From: Neobacillus mesonae
Lineage (GTDB): Bacteria > Bacillota > Bacilli > Bacillales > Cytobacillaceae
DNA: 64,000 nt
Direction of reading: 5' to 3'
Assembly: GCF_001636315.1 (NCBI RefSeq)
Contig: NZ_KV440949.1
Location: forward strand, 5,226,084 to 5,290,083
A program made the position numbers and the translations under genes. The notes beneath the pieces are model-generated. The model was not told the DNA's origin, made no database searches, and saw nothing but the letters and a program-made list of their open reading frames with translations. This document shows positions 15,995-25,157 of the stretch, piece after piece. Numbering within the stretch: position 1 is the first letter of the stretch; each line of letters opens with the position of its first letter.

Positions 15995-16801
15995 TTACAG
16001 CTCATACTCCCACTCATCGCGAAGGTGCAAATATAGGACAAGAAGCGTGTTTTCTAATTCATATTCAGGTTTTCCGACAACATCTACACCTATTTTTGGA
16101 AGCAGAATGTCGGCAATTTGTCTTGTCATTTGATATCTTTCTGCTTCAGGCAGCTGCTGTAATCGGCTAGCATATGTTTTAACCAGTTTCCAATCTTTAT
16201 CTTTGAACGATTTCAACGTCCATTCATCAACAACTAAACTCTCTTTCGATAACCCGCGTTCTTCGATTACTTTTTCAATGCCGGTAAGCTTCTTCTTCTT
16301 ACGTTTAGGTTTGAGTTCATGTACAACAATGGTGCCAGCGACGAGATCCCCTAGCCGCTTGTGCTTAGAATGAAAGAAGACCATTATGATTCCTAGGAAA
16401 TACCCTGTCGGCAGCGCATCAATGAGCCGCATAATGTTACGAATAAAGCTTGAAAGCAAAGTAATACTATGACCATTATCTTGAATAACGCGAATTCCTA
16501 CGATTTTTTTCCCCAGGGTTCTACCGCCGGTAAAAAACTCAAGGAAGAAAAAGTAGCCGTAATTCACGATAAAGATAACAATAATTACAATGGCAATTCC
16601 AACGGTGCTTCCCTCAAAAAAAGTAGTGTATGATGACAGCTTATCTGAAACCAACAAAACGGAGATAAAAAACGCAATATTAAACAGCATGATTAAGATT
16701 TGGTCTATAATAAACGCAGCGGCCCTGCTTCCTAATCCTGCAAGGCTAAACTGAAGCGAGACATATTCGGGAGTTTTAACCTCCATTTGTTCATGACTCA
16801 T
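15995..16801 (-). CDS. RDD-family membrane protein
   Basis: A 268-residue protein with an N-terminal RDD domain (about 15-165): SRAAAFIIDQILIM, a long helix pair and FFTGGRTLGKKIVGIRVI followed by RLGDLVAGTIVV. After it comes a basic linker (PKRKKKK) and a cytosolic helical C-terminal domain (about 175-268). RDD proteins are membrane proteins of uncertain transport function that often accompany MoxR/DUF58/SpoIIM genes, as here. It starts 103 bases from the divergent SpoIIM-domain gene, so the two may share a promoter region. GGGGGAATCTTA precedes the ATG. Confidence 0.85.
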   Translation of the reverse strand: MSHEQMEVKTPEYVSLQFSLAGLGSRAAAFIIDQILIMLFNIAFFISVLLVSDKLSSYTTFFEGSTVGIAIVIIVIFIVNYGYFFFLEFFTGGRTLGKKIVGIRVIQDNGHSITLLSSFIRNIMRLIDALPTGYFLGIIMVFFHSKHKRLGDLVAGTIVVHELKPKRKKKKLTGIEKVIEERGLSKESLVVDEWTLKSFKDKDWKLVKTYASRLQQLPEAERYQMTRQIADILLPKIGVDVVGKPEYELENTLLVLYLHLRDEWEYEL

Positions 16802-16904
16802 TAAGATTCCCCCATAACGATGATGTTTTTTACATAAGGTGTTTCTATTTTTCTACAATATTACTATAATAAGGAATAGAATGTAAACTCAAGAAGGTGT
16901 AAGC

Positions 16905-17876
16905 ATGAATGTCAAACAATTTGTAAGGCAGCATCGTGATGATTGGAAGCAGTTAGAAGAGATGGTTGCTGCATTAAGTAAAAGCCGAAATGCAATAACC
17001 GGCGAAAATATGGCGAAATACCATCGACTCTATCAAAAAGCTGCCCAGAATCTTTCATACAGCCAAACCAATTTTCAACATGACGAAGTCACGCCATACT
17101 TAAATGGTCTTGTTTCCAAAGCGCATAACCTGCTCTATAAGGACCAAGTATCAAGCGTTAAGCAAATCCGCTATTTTTTCAGCACGAAATTTATTGGTTT
17201 ATTATTGGAACAATGGCGGTTTGTTGTTGCTGCGATGATCCTATTTGCAATTGGAGGAATCGGCAGCTTCCTAGCAGTCATGAACGATCCGCTCCATATT
17301 TATTCTATCCTGCCAGCAAATATTGCTCAAGGGGTTGACCCTGAAAAGCTTGGCTCTGGCGGAGCGGTTGATTCCTCGCTGATGTCGGCGAGTATTATGA
17401 CCAATAACATTCAGGTTGCGATGTTAGCTTTTGCCGGCGGGATTACCTTTGGGATTTTGACCGTATATTTGCTCATTTATAATGGGATCATTGTTGGAGC
17501 TCTTGCCGCTTTGTTTTGGCATCATGATAAGTCTTATGATTTCTGGGCCTATATCGTTCCCCACGGCATGATTGAATTGACTGCCATTTTTATTGCCGGC
17601 GGTGCCGGATTGTTAATGGGTTATAAGCTTTTTGTACCCGGTCCTTTTTCTCGAGGCTATCAATTAAAGCAGCAGGCCAAACGCTCGGTTCAGCTGCTGC
17701 TTGGGACGATTCCGTTGTTTGTCATTGCTGGGATCATTGAAGGTTTTATTACCCCGGCTTCGATTTCACTGGAAGCAAAGTATATGGTCGCTTTCTTAAC
17801 TGTTATCGGCCTAATCCTGTATATCGTCATCGGAAAGCTTAAACTCGTGAAGGCTACAGCAAGCTTTGATTCATAA
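16905..17876 (+). CDS. SpoIIM-domain (stage II sporulation protein M-like) membrane protein
   Basis: A 323-residue protein with a cytosolic helical N-terminal part (about 1-95) and a SpoIIM/DUF95 membrane region of five or six helices. Recognisable stretches include MTNNIQVAMLAFAGGITFG and FWAYIVPHGMIELTAIFIAGGAG. True SpoIIM is part of the DMP engulfment complex with SpoIID and SpoIIP, but this longer type occurs beside RDD and MoxR genes and is probably a general membrane partner. It is the only plus-strand gene in this cluster; its end overlaps the end of the DUF58 gene by 23 bases, tail to tail. Confidence 0.85.
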   Translation: MNVKQFVRQHRDDWKQLEEMVAALSKSRNAITGENMAKYHRLYQKAAQNLSYSQTNFQHDEVTPYLNGLVSKAHNLLYKDQVSSVKQIRYFFSTKFIGLLLEQWRFVVAAMILFAIGGIGSFLAVMNDPLHIYSILPANIAQGVDPEKLGSGGAVDSSLMSASIMTNNIQVAMLAFAGGITFGILTVYLLIYNGIIVGALAALFWHHDKSYDFWAYIVPHGMIELTAIFIAGGAGLLMGYKLFVPGPFSRGYQLKQQAKRSVQLLLGTIPLFVIAGIIEGFITPASISLEAKYMVAFLTVIGLILYIVIGKLKLVKATASFDS

Positions 17877-19212
17877 TCTCGATATATTGTGAAACGGCGG
17901 TTACAGCCAATTGTTCTTCCGGGGCCTCAATCATTTGCAGGCCCTGTTTTTCCCATTTATTCTTTTCCCGTTTCTTAAATAGCATTTGCTGCTGGGCAAT
18001 ACTCTTCAACATTGCCGCCTGGACATCCGCTGGTTCAGTCTTCGTCCGTTTCACCAGTGTTTGGTCCTCTACCCCAATCATGAAAAATAAATGACGCTGC
18101 CTTAGGCGTTTCAGATAAATAAGCGCTGATTCTTCATGTAAAAAAGTTCGCACGTCGCTAAATAACAATATCAAACTGCGTTTCTTCTGCATCATTTCCA
18201 AATATTGAAGTACCGCCGCGTAATTGGATTCGGCTGCATCGACTTTCACATTGTAAATTGCCTGCAAAATCGTCTGCAAATGAGCCATTCCTTTTGCTGG
18301 CGGCACATACACTTTGATCTCCTTTGAAAAGGCGAGTACTGAAACATAATCGCCTTTTTTTAGTGCAGCGGCTGCTACCGTCAAAGATGCTTCAAGCGCC
18401 TTCTCCAAACGGTTGCCTTTTTTCAGCTCCGCCCCCATCATTCTCCCGCAGTCAATTAATATCGTAATGTATTTACCGTGCTCCGGTTCATATTCATTGG
18501 TCATTACTTCTCGCAGTTTAGCGGTTTGCCGCCAATTAATTTTGCGCGGATCATCGCCAACCACGTAGCTGCGGATTTTCGCAAACTCTCCTGACCCGCT
18601 TAATTGCTTACGAATTTTCAAGCCCTCATATAATAAAAACTTCTGAGCATTCTCTAAATACTGCCTCGTTTCGGTTAAATCCGGGATGACTTTGAGCTCT
18701 TCAGGCAGTTCAATCGTCGTTTGCTTTTCCCATAGTCCAAATAGGCTCCGGTAACGAAAATATAGCTTATTAATCTCGTATTTTCCTCGGTCGGCCGGGG
18801 TTGTTTCATAGGTAATCCTCACTACGGAATCCTTTAGGATTGTCCCTCTAACCGGGAATGGGCGTACAAAAGACTGCGGCAGGCTGTCGATCAGCCGGTA
18901 TGAAAAAGAATAGGCGGTAGGATTACTTACCTCTATCACAACCGAATAAGGAAGCCCTCGCTCCATTTCCTCCGCTAATGTCCGTTTAAAGCGAAGCTGT
19001 GATTTCTTCGGAGAGAAAAATAAATCTCCGAAACTTACCAAAAAGACAATTAGGTCGATAGCAAACACATACCACCATGATAAATCCCCCACTGCCGCAA
19101 TTCCAAGAGCGACAGTGAGGATTCCATATACTAGCATCAATTTTTGGGTTGGTAAAATCCCTCTATCTTGGAACAGGAACCGAGCCCACAAGCTCTTCAA
19201 TGATTTGGTCAA
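17854..19212 (-). CDS. DUF58-domain protein (vWA-like)
   Basis: A 452-residue protein with two N-terminal membrane helices (about 25-65), a beta-rich middle part and a C-terminal DUF58/vWA-like domain. The hallmark GSGEFAKIRSYVVGDDPRKI (about 205-225) is followed by NWRQTAKLREVMTNEYEPE and a DxG-type metal site (ITILIDCGRMM). DUF58 proteins work with MoxR AAA+ ATPases, which are thought to remodel or insert cofactors into vWA partners. The TTG start overlaps the moxR end by 50 bases, pointing to translational coupling. The same-strand chain MoxR-DUF58 is canonical. Confidence 0.87.
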   Translation of the reverse strand: MTKSLKSLWARFLFQDRGILPTQKLMLVYGILTVALGIAAVGDLSWWYVFAIDLIVFLVSFGDLFFSPKKSQLRFKRTLAEEMERGLPYSVVIEVSNPTAYSFSYRLIDSLPQSFVRPFPVRGTILKDSVVRITYETTPADRGKYEINKLYFRYRSLFGLWEKQTTIELPEELKVIPDLTETRQYLENAQKFLLYEGLKIRKQLSGSGEFAKIRSYVVGDDPRKINWRQTAKLREVMTNEYEPEHGKYITILIDCGRMMGAELKKGNRLEKALEASLTVAAAALKKGDYVSVLAFSKEIKVYVPPAKGMAHLQTILQAIYNVKVDAAESNYAAVLQYLEMMQKKRSLILLFSDVRTFLHEESALIYLKRLRQRHLFFMIGVEDQTLVKRTKTEPADVQAAMLKSIAQQQMLFKKREKNKWEKQGLQMIEAPEEQLAVTAVSQYIEIMNQSLL

Positions 19213-20092
19213 CGGTTACTCCCTCCAATTCTACATGTGGGGATAATTGAATCCGATGCCTTAATGCCGGTTTGGCAACCATTTTAATATCGTCCGGCGT
19301 CACATAATCCCTGTCTGATAGGTACGCCCAGGCTTGGGCCGCTTTCCCAATGGAAATCCCTGCTCTTGTGCTCGCGCCAAAGCGGATCGTTTCCGTTTCC
19401 CGTGTTTTTCTGACAATTTTCATCGTGTAATCAAGGACATTATCTCCGACTGTGACTTCGCTGACTTCCTTTCGAATAGCGATAAAGGTCGGTAAATCAA
19501 GTATTTCACCCAGCGGGCTTATATCAAATTGATTTTCGATTACTTGTTTTAACACCTGTTTCTCTTCCTCGAAGGTGGGAAAGTCGATGTAAAGCTTAAA
19601 TAAGAAACGGTCCTGCTGCGCTTCCGGAAGTGGATATGTTCCTTCAAATTCAATGGGGTTTTGTGTTGCTACCACAAAAAATACATCCGGGAGCTTGTAG
19701 GTTTCCCCTTGAATGGTCACCTGCTTCTCTTCCATGGCCTCCAGTAAGGCTGCCTGGGTTTTCGCAGGTGTTCGGTTAATTTCATCCGCTAATAAAATAT
19801 TCGTAAAGATAGGGCCCTTTAAAGTCTCGAAGCTTCCCTCTTTCATGTTGTAAACCATGCTTCCCGTAATATCACTTGGCAGCAGGTCCGGAGTGAATTG
19901 GATCCGGTTGAAGCCGCCTCCAAGAAGACTGGCAAGGGTACGGACCATTTGTGTTTTACCAGTGCCAGGCACTCCTTCAAGCAGAACATGACCGCCGGAT
20001 AAAACAGCAGATAATAATAACCGTAAATTTAATTTTTGTCCGAGAATTCGTTTTTCATAAGTTTCTAAAAAGGATGTCAGTTCTTGTCTCAT
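19163..20092 (-). CDS. MoxR-family AAA+ ATPase
   Basis: A 309-residue AAA+ ATPase of MoxR type. Walker A is EGVPGTGKTQ (about residues 38-47), Walker B LLADEINR, sensor 1 VATQNP, the arginine-finger region EAQQDRFLF and sensor 2 in the C-terminal helical bundle (STRAGISIGKAA). It should act as a hexameric chaperone for the DUF58/vWA partner encoded next. Start at 20092 after GAGGTGG; a longer frame to 20137 is less likely. The start overlaps the previous gene's end by four bases (ATGA), a sign of coupled translation. Confidence 0.92.
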   Translation of the reverse strand: MRQELTSFLETYEKRILGQKLNLRLLLSAVLSGGHVLLEGVPGTGKTQMVRTLASLLGGGFNRIQFTPDLLPSDITGSMVYNMKEGSFETLKGPIFTNILLADEINRTPAKTQAALLEAMEEKQVTIQGETYKLPDVFFVVATQNPIEFEGTYPLPEAQQDRFLFKLYIDFPTFEEEKQVLKQVIENQFDISPLGEILDLPTFIAIRKEVSEVTVGDNVLDYTMKIVRKTRETETIRFGASTRAGISIGKAAQAWAYLSDRDYVTPDDIKMVAKPALRHRIQLSPHVELEGVTVDQIIEELVGSVPVPR

Positions 20093-21222
20093 CCTTGTTC
20101 CACCTCTTTCTGAAGCCGGTTCAGCCGGCCTGACCAATGTAGATATTCTTGTTTACTGATTTTTTCTTTTTCCAAAACCATCGTTAATCCATGGAGGAAA
20201 GAGCGGATTTCCGCTGGTTTAATCCCGTGCCATTTTCGTTCTAGGAAGCCGGAAGCATCCTTCCATTCGAGGCTGTATGGAACCTGCCAGCGTTCCTGCA
20301 GCAGCAGTTTGACAAAGTCCGCTTGGATTACCAATGAATCATGGTATCGTCTGCCGCGGATATACCAGGCTGCCAAAGCCCGTATACCTTCATCGCTAAA
20401 CCGAACAGTGGCTTCCCGAGGCAGGAAGATGGGACCAAACCGTTTGCCTTGAAGCCAGAGCCAGAGAATCGTCAGAATCATCCCTTGAAGCAGCACCAGA
20501 ATAAACCACTTCGGATATACCATCCATGCTGAAGTAGCACTTTCCGCACCGTGCAGGTATTCATCGAATAAAATCGACTTGACGCCAGTTTCGTTTAGCA
20601 AATGTAAAACAAGCGGCAGATGGTCATGTTGTAAAATATTTTTATTTGTCAGCCATTCAGGAGCAACTGCAATAATTAATTGCCCTTTGCCAATCGTTTG
20701 TTGCAATGCCACCGGGCCCGCAGAGTCATAAAGCAGAACGGCATCATCAGGGTGCGGTTCAAGCCGAAAAAAGGAGTTGACTTTTGCCTTATACGCTTGC
20801 TTGTTATGATCATAAACCTTAATCGTTTGGTTTTTGCTTTCATCTGTCTCAGCAGGCTGGATGTTGACATCAAACATCCCTTTTGGATTATTTTGTAAAA
20901 GAAGTATGGTATTCCCCGCTTTGATGAAATCAATGTATTGCTGCATTTGCTTTGATTTAGGGACATTAAATGGCTCTGCAATGATTAACAATTGCTTTTC
21001 CTGATCCTTTGGCAAGAATTCAGGAGAATGGTTCCAGCGTTTCGCTTTCATTTCCTTGCTTAGGTATGTATAAAATCCCTTTAATCCTGTGGGTGAAGGA
21101 GAATCCGAGACGAAGCTAGGATAGAGCTTTGGCTGCGGGGAAAAGGAAAAATAGCTGATGATGCTGAATACAACCAGTAACACAGCAAGCCAGATCCAGC
21201 CTTGTCTAGCATTTTTCAACAT
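20089..21222 (-). CDS. DUF4350-domain membrane protein
   Basis: A 377-residue protein with an N-terminal membrane helix (about 10-28), an extracellular alpha/beta domain (30-225, DUF4350, related to class I glutamine amidotransferase folds), a second helix near 238-258 (WFILVLLQGMILTILWLWL) and a cytosolic helical C-terminus. It belongs to the MoxR-DUF58-DUF4350-DUF4129 gene set. Its biochemical role is not established. The start overlaps the preceding gene by 17 bases and its end overlaps moxR by four. Confidence 0.8.
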   Translation of the reverse strand: MLKNARQGWIWLAVLLVVFSIISYFSFSPQPKLYPSFVSDSPSPTGLKGFYTYLSKEMKAKRWNHSPEFLPKDQEKQLLIIAEPFNVPKSKQMQQYIDFIKAGNTILLLQNNPKGMFDVNIQPAETDESKNQTIKVYDHNKQAYKAKVNSFFRLEPHPDDAVLLYDSAGPVALQQTIGKGQLIIAVAPEWLTNKNILQHDHLPLVLHLLNETGVKSILFDEYLHGAESATSAWMVYPKWFILVLLQGMILTILWLWLQGKRFGPIFLPREATVRFSDEGIRALAAWYIRGRRYHDSLVIQADFVKLLLQERWQVPYSLEWKDASGFLERKWHGIKPAEIRSFLHGLTMVLEKEKISKQEYLHWSGRLNRLQKEVEQG

Positions 21223-21859
21223 ACATCCCTCCCCCAGTCTCCTCTACCTTGAGCTCTTTCATAATATCAGCATGGAATCTTAAGTATTCCTCTTTTTCTA
21301 CTTTCCGCTCGCCATATGTGACTTCATCGAAAAACTGGGCAAGATGGAAAAATTGCTCGGCTCGTTTATGATCAATTTTCCTTAACTCTTCATAATAATC
21401 CCAGTTTGTTTTCCAAATTCTTGCTTCAAGCCATCCTTTTTCATGATAGAAAAGGAGAAGTCCTAGAAACAAGTGTCGGACGGCCCCAGCAAAGTCACCC
21501 GACGCCTCAAGTCTTTCAGCTTCACTAACATGACGGGCATACGACCAGTTTAGCTCCTGCATTGACTGTAATGGCTTTTGCTTACGGAGCCCCCTGTTTC
21601 GCCTATGATTGCGAAGGAGAAACAGGGCGAAAACCGCAAGAATAAGCAGAACAATGACAATGACAATCAGTAAGACGGAACCAGCTGCGCTTTCTTCAAT
21701 GTTAACGGATGGAAATAAGTCCTGTAATTTCTCGTAAAGCCAATTTTTCGCTTTTTCCCACCAGGTCTCAAGCAGCCCCTTTGATTCGTCATAGACTCGG
21801 TATTCCTTTTGATTCAATATATCTTTAAGCTCGTCTCGTGCCTTATTGGCATCAAGCAT
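21206..21859 (-). CDS. DUF4129-domain membrane protein
   Basis: A 217-residue protein with one central membrane helix (about 62-84, SVLLIVIVIVLLILAVFALFLL) and a C-terminal cytosolic domain of DUF4129 type (about 120-205). That domain carries the typical ASGDFAGAVRHLFLGLLLFYHEKGW and FDEVTYGERKVEKEEYLRF. The N-terminal region (about 1-58) would be outside. The ATG at 21859 follows AAGGTGATAACT; the GTG at 21868 lies within that site. It belongs to the MoxR cluster and overlaps DUF4350. Confidence 0.8.
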   Translation of the reverse strand: MLDANKARDELKDILNQKEYRVYDESKGLLETWWEKAKNWLYEKLQDLFPSVNIEESAAGSVLLIVIVIVLLILAVFALFLLRNHRRNRGLRKQKPLQSMQELNWSYARHVSEAERLEASGDFAGAVRHLFLGLLLFYHEKGWLEARIWKTNWDYYEELRKIDHKRAEQFFHLAQFFDEVTYGERKVEKEEYLRFHADIMKELKVEETGGGMYVEKC

Positions 21860-21869
21860 AGTTATCACC

Positions 21870-22799
21870 TTATTTATTTAAAATGGGCGGGTTGTTATAG
21901 TCGTCTATTAATTCTTTCAAATCGTCGGCGTCGTGACGAACTTTTAGATCGAGATACATGACGCCATAACCAACTGAAAAAATCATGGTTGTAATCAACG
22001 TTACGATATTGGAAATAATCGACAGCAACACACTATTTCCTAAAGCGAAACCAAGTGTTGCCTCAACAGTAAAACTGACCATGGAAATAATCAAATAAAA
22101 GATAAAATATAACCCAATTAACACCCAGGTACGTCCGCGGGTTAGTCTCCAGCTTCGGCCAAATCCAGGTGACTTATGGTCAAGTACAACTGAGCCGAAG
22201 AAAAAGCTCCAGCGTGTCACAAAATAGGCTATCACAACTGCAATAATAAGGAATAGTAAAATCCCAAATATAATACCGGCGACTGGATTAGTAACTGCTG
22301 CACCAGCTACCCCGCCTATCGTAACAATGACAATTGGGACGACAATCATCAACAGAATAATCAAACCAAATAAAATACTGCTCCCAAGCATGGGCCAGAA
22401 GCGGGAAAATGCCTGCTTAATCACTGATTTGACGGTGAAATCTTCATTTTTGCGGATATGATTTATGCCGAACAGAATGGCAGCCTCAGCTACCGGGCCA
22501 ATAATTACCGTAAGCAGCCCTACTAAAATAAGACCGAAATCGGCGCCTAGGCTGCCGGAATCAATGGTCCCACTTTCGGAGAAACTAGAAGCAATTTGCT
22601 CAAACCAATTACCGCCGGTTCCAACTTCCCTAAAGAAGCTTGTTCCGGATATTAATTGAATAATCGCTTCCACCAAATAAATCGGTCCTAATAAAATAAG
22701 GAAAATCATGAAGAAATCCTTAAAACGCTTTTTGCTTAAACTAAACGTAAGGTCGAGTATTTCTCCGAATCCTTTTGGTTTTGAAAATCTAGAATCCAA
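21870..22799 (-). CDS. Multi-pass membrane protein opening the MoxR cluster
   Basis: A 309-residue integral membrane protein with about six hydrophobic segments, Gly-rich helices and a short cytosolic N-terminus (FSKPKGFGEILDLTFSLSKKRFKDF) of a kind seen in glycerophosphoryl-diester-phosphodiesterase membrane-domain and DUF7544-like proteins. No catalytic residues are visible. It starts with TTG after AAGGGGGATTTAAAAA and lies ten bases before the DUF4129 gene, so it is very likely the first gene of this operon. Confidence 0.7.
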   Translation of the reverse strand: MDSRFSKPKGFGEILDLTFSLSKKRFKDFFMIFLILLGPIYLVEAIIQLISGTSFFREVGTGGNWFEQIASSFSESGTIDSGSLGADFGLILVGLLTVIIGPVAEAAILFGINHIRKNEDFTVKSVIKQAFSRFWPMLGSSILFGLIILLMIVVPIVIVTIGGVAGAAVTNPVAGIIFGILLFLIIAVVIAYFVTRWSFFFGSVVLDHKSPGFGRSWRLTRGRTWVLIGLYFIFYLIISMVSFTVEATLGFALGNSVLLSIISNIVTLITTMIFSVGYGVMYLDLKVRHDADDLKELIDDYNNPPILNK

Positions 22800-22972
22800 T
22801 TTTTAAATCCCCCTTATGTAAAAATAATCACAAACATTATTTTAACATTTTTCCAACAGCTATAGTGGAAATTCTGTAAAAAAACGTAAATTTTAACTAA
22901 CCTATCTCAATCTCGAATAAAAGCTGAAAAAGATGCCGATGAATAAAGTGAATATTCTTTTGGAGAGTTGAT

Positions 22973-24511
22973 GTGAAAAGCTTGATGAACATAGGGAAAT
23001 GGTTTAAACCGCGTACCAATCGTGATATCGAATACACCATTATTGGTGACCAAGATTTAAAGGAACGGCAGTCAAAGCTTGTGACCGTGATTACACCAGT
23101 GTTTAACGCCGAAAAATATTTAAGAAAAACAATTGATTCTGTGATCCATCAGTCACTTGGAACGGATAAGATTGAATACATCCTTGTAGATGATGGTTCC
23201 ACCGATTCCTCCCGCGATATTTTGTTAGACTATTCTGCGAGATTTGATCATATCATCGTTGTCTTTATGAAGAAGAATTCCGGTACACCGGGCCGGCCGC
23301 GGAATATTGGGATTGAGTTAGCATCCTCCAAATATATAACCTTCTTGGATGCTGACGATTGGCTCGAGCCGACCGGGATTGAATCCTTGGCCTCTATATT
23401 GGAGGAAACCGGGGACTTCTATGCGGTTGGAAAAACAGTACGGGTAAAAGAAAAAGGGATGTCTATTATCGGTGAACATGAATCGTGTAAAGAAAGAAGG
23501 AGTGTTTGTCCGTTCACCATTCCACATATCTTTCATCATTTAGGGCCCGTAGGAAGAATGGTTAAAACAGAGGTGCTCAAATCTAATCAGATTTTCTTTC
23601 CAGAAATGAAATTTGCAGAAGACAAACAATTTTTTATGGAGGTTCTGGCTCATTGTCCCTCGATTTCCACGACAACAAAACCAATATATTTTGTTAATCG
23701 AAGTGATAACCAAAAATCGCGGCTTTCCAATCAAACCAATATCATGCAAAAAACTAACTGCAATTTAAAGGTTATCAACCATATGATGAGTAAAAATTTA
23801 GATAGTAATAAGCAAAAAATGATGTTAAACCGATTGTATGAATTTGATTCTATTTCCCGCTTCTTCACAACTCCTCATTTTCAACGAACAAAGCTGAAGC
23901 GGGTGTATTACCATAAGTTAAACCAGGTGTTAAAAACAACGAAAAAATTAGATTATGAGGTTTCAGAGGAATTTCTCCAGCCGATGAATAAAGTTGTATA
24001 TCAGCTTTTTCGTGATAAAAAATATCGCGATTTAGAAAACCTGTATGACTGGGATCGAAAGGAGAAAATCAAGGAAGTTTCTATTCAGGACGGGCTGCCT
24101 TATATAAGCTTTAATCGGGATATCCATATTCGAGTGCCAATGCATGCGGTTTTTAAAGAGGGGCATCTTTCTCACAATACTTATCAGCTTCAATTTCATG
24201 TGTTTGGTGATTATTTAGATTGTGTTACAGATGTGCTGATTCGCGATACAAAAAATGGTTTGAATGAGGTAATGTTACCGGTCGTAGTGGACCGCGGGGG
24301 AAATGGAACTGTGGAGATTGATTTACTTTTACTAAGCCACCTCCCTCCCTCCACTTATTCGATTTTTCTAAGATATCGTGATTATATGAAATTCAATATC
24401 AGGACTTCGATTGATGAAAAAGAACGGCATTTGCATCAAAATCGACAATTTACTTTTTTTAGAACGGTTTTTTCAAATGTTGGTTTAAAAATTGAAAGGC
24501 TGCAAGGCTAA
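22973..24511 (+). CDS. Family 2 glycosyltransferase with C-terminal accessory domain
   Basis: A 512-residue protein with a GT-A glycosyltransferase domain (about 35-260). It shows VTVITPVFNAEKYLRKTIDS, the nucleotide-binding DDGSTDSS, GRPRNIGIELASSKYITFLDADDW with the DxD metal site, and a catalytic-type AEDKQFF. The remainder (about 350-510) is beta-rich and reminiscent of the C-terminal domains of wall-teichoic-acid glycosyltransferases. It probably glycosylates a wall or capsule polymer in the cytosol; the sugar is unknown. The GTG start follows GGAGAG. It stands alone upstream of the LysM gene. Confidence 0.83.
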   Translation: MKSLMNIGKWFKPRTNRDIEYTIIGDQDLKERQSKLVTVITPVFNAEKYLRKTIDSVIHQSLGTDKIEYILVDDGSTDSSRDILLDYSARFDHIIVVFMKKNSGTPGRPRNIGIELASSKYITFLDADDWLEPTGIESLASILEETGDFYAVGKTVRVKEKGMSIIGEHESCKERRSVCPFTIPHIFHHLGPVGRMVKTEVLKSNQIFFPEMKFAEDKQFFMEVLAHCPSISTTTKPIYFVNRSDNQKSRLSNQTNIMQKTNCNLKVINHMMSKNLDSNKQKMMLNRLYEFDSISRFFTTPHFQRTKLKRVYYHKLNQVLKTTKKLDYEVSEEFLQPMNKVVYQLFRDKKYRDLENLYDWDRKEKIKEVSIQDGLPYISFNRDIHIRVPMHAVFKEGHLSHNTYQLQFHVFGDYLDCVTDVLIRDTKNGLNEVMLPVVVDRGGNGTVEIDLLLLSHLPPSTYSIFLRYRDYMKFNIRTSIDEKERHLHQNRQFTFFRTVFSNVGLKIERLQG

Positions 24512-24579
24512 CGAACACACAAACAAGCCTCCCTCATCATATAGTACTTTAGCAGGATTTTTTAGAGGGAGGTGTTTAA

Positions 24580-25023
24580 TTGGTTATTCATGTGGTCCAG
24601 AGCGGTGAAACATTATGGCAAATCGCTTATCAATACCAAGTAAGTGCAGCAAGTATTACCAATTTGAATGATTTGGCAAATCTTGATCGCTTAGAAGTTG
24701 GACGGGTATTGCTCATCCCTATTTCAGATGTTATCCATACCGTTAAGCCTGGTGAAACCATTGAAGTGATTGCTGAAAAATATGGAACGACATATGAAGA
24801 CATCCTCGAGGCAAATCAAATGACGACCAGTACTCCATTGCACATAGGTAAGACTTTAAAAATCCCTCCTATTATCCATACCATCGCTCAAGGAGAAACT
24901 CTTTGGATGGTTGCGCGATTTTATGGGACAACCATTAATCGGATTATCGAAGCGAATAAAATTCAAAATCCTAACCTGCTGTATCCTGGCGCGGTATTGG
25001 TGATCCCGCGAGAACAAAAATAG
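24580..25023 (+). CDS. Three-LysM peptidoglycan-binding protein
   Basis: A 147-residue protein made almost entirely of three LysM modules (about 2-46, 49-95 and 97-143). Each has the pattern HxVxxGETLxxIAxxYxxxxxxIxxxN ending in IPI/IPP. LysM modules bind the N-acetylglucosamine-containing backbone of peptidoglycan. No signal peptide or catalytic domain is present, so it resembles spore or coat-associated LysM proteins rather than a secreted hydrolase. The TTG start follows GGGAGGTG. It is 98 bases upstream of the GH18 gene and could be co-transcribed with it. Confidence 0.85.
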   Translation: MVIHVVQSGETLWQIAYQYQVSAASITNLNDLANLDRLEVGRVLLIPISDVIHTVKPGETIEVIAEKYGTTYEDILEANQMTTSTPLHIGKTLKIPPIIHTIAQGETLWMVARFYGTTINRIIEANKIQNPNLLYPGAVLVIPREQK

Positions 25024-25157
25024 AAAACACTAGCTTCAGACAGGTTTATATTACCACCCGATTCTCCTCCGCTTTTCTGTTACAATTTTTAAAGACAGGA
25101 AGATTAGGAGGATTATATTCTATGAAAAAATGACATCTTCTCCTTGTTCTCGGAATT

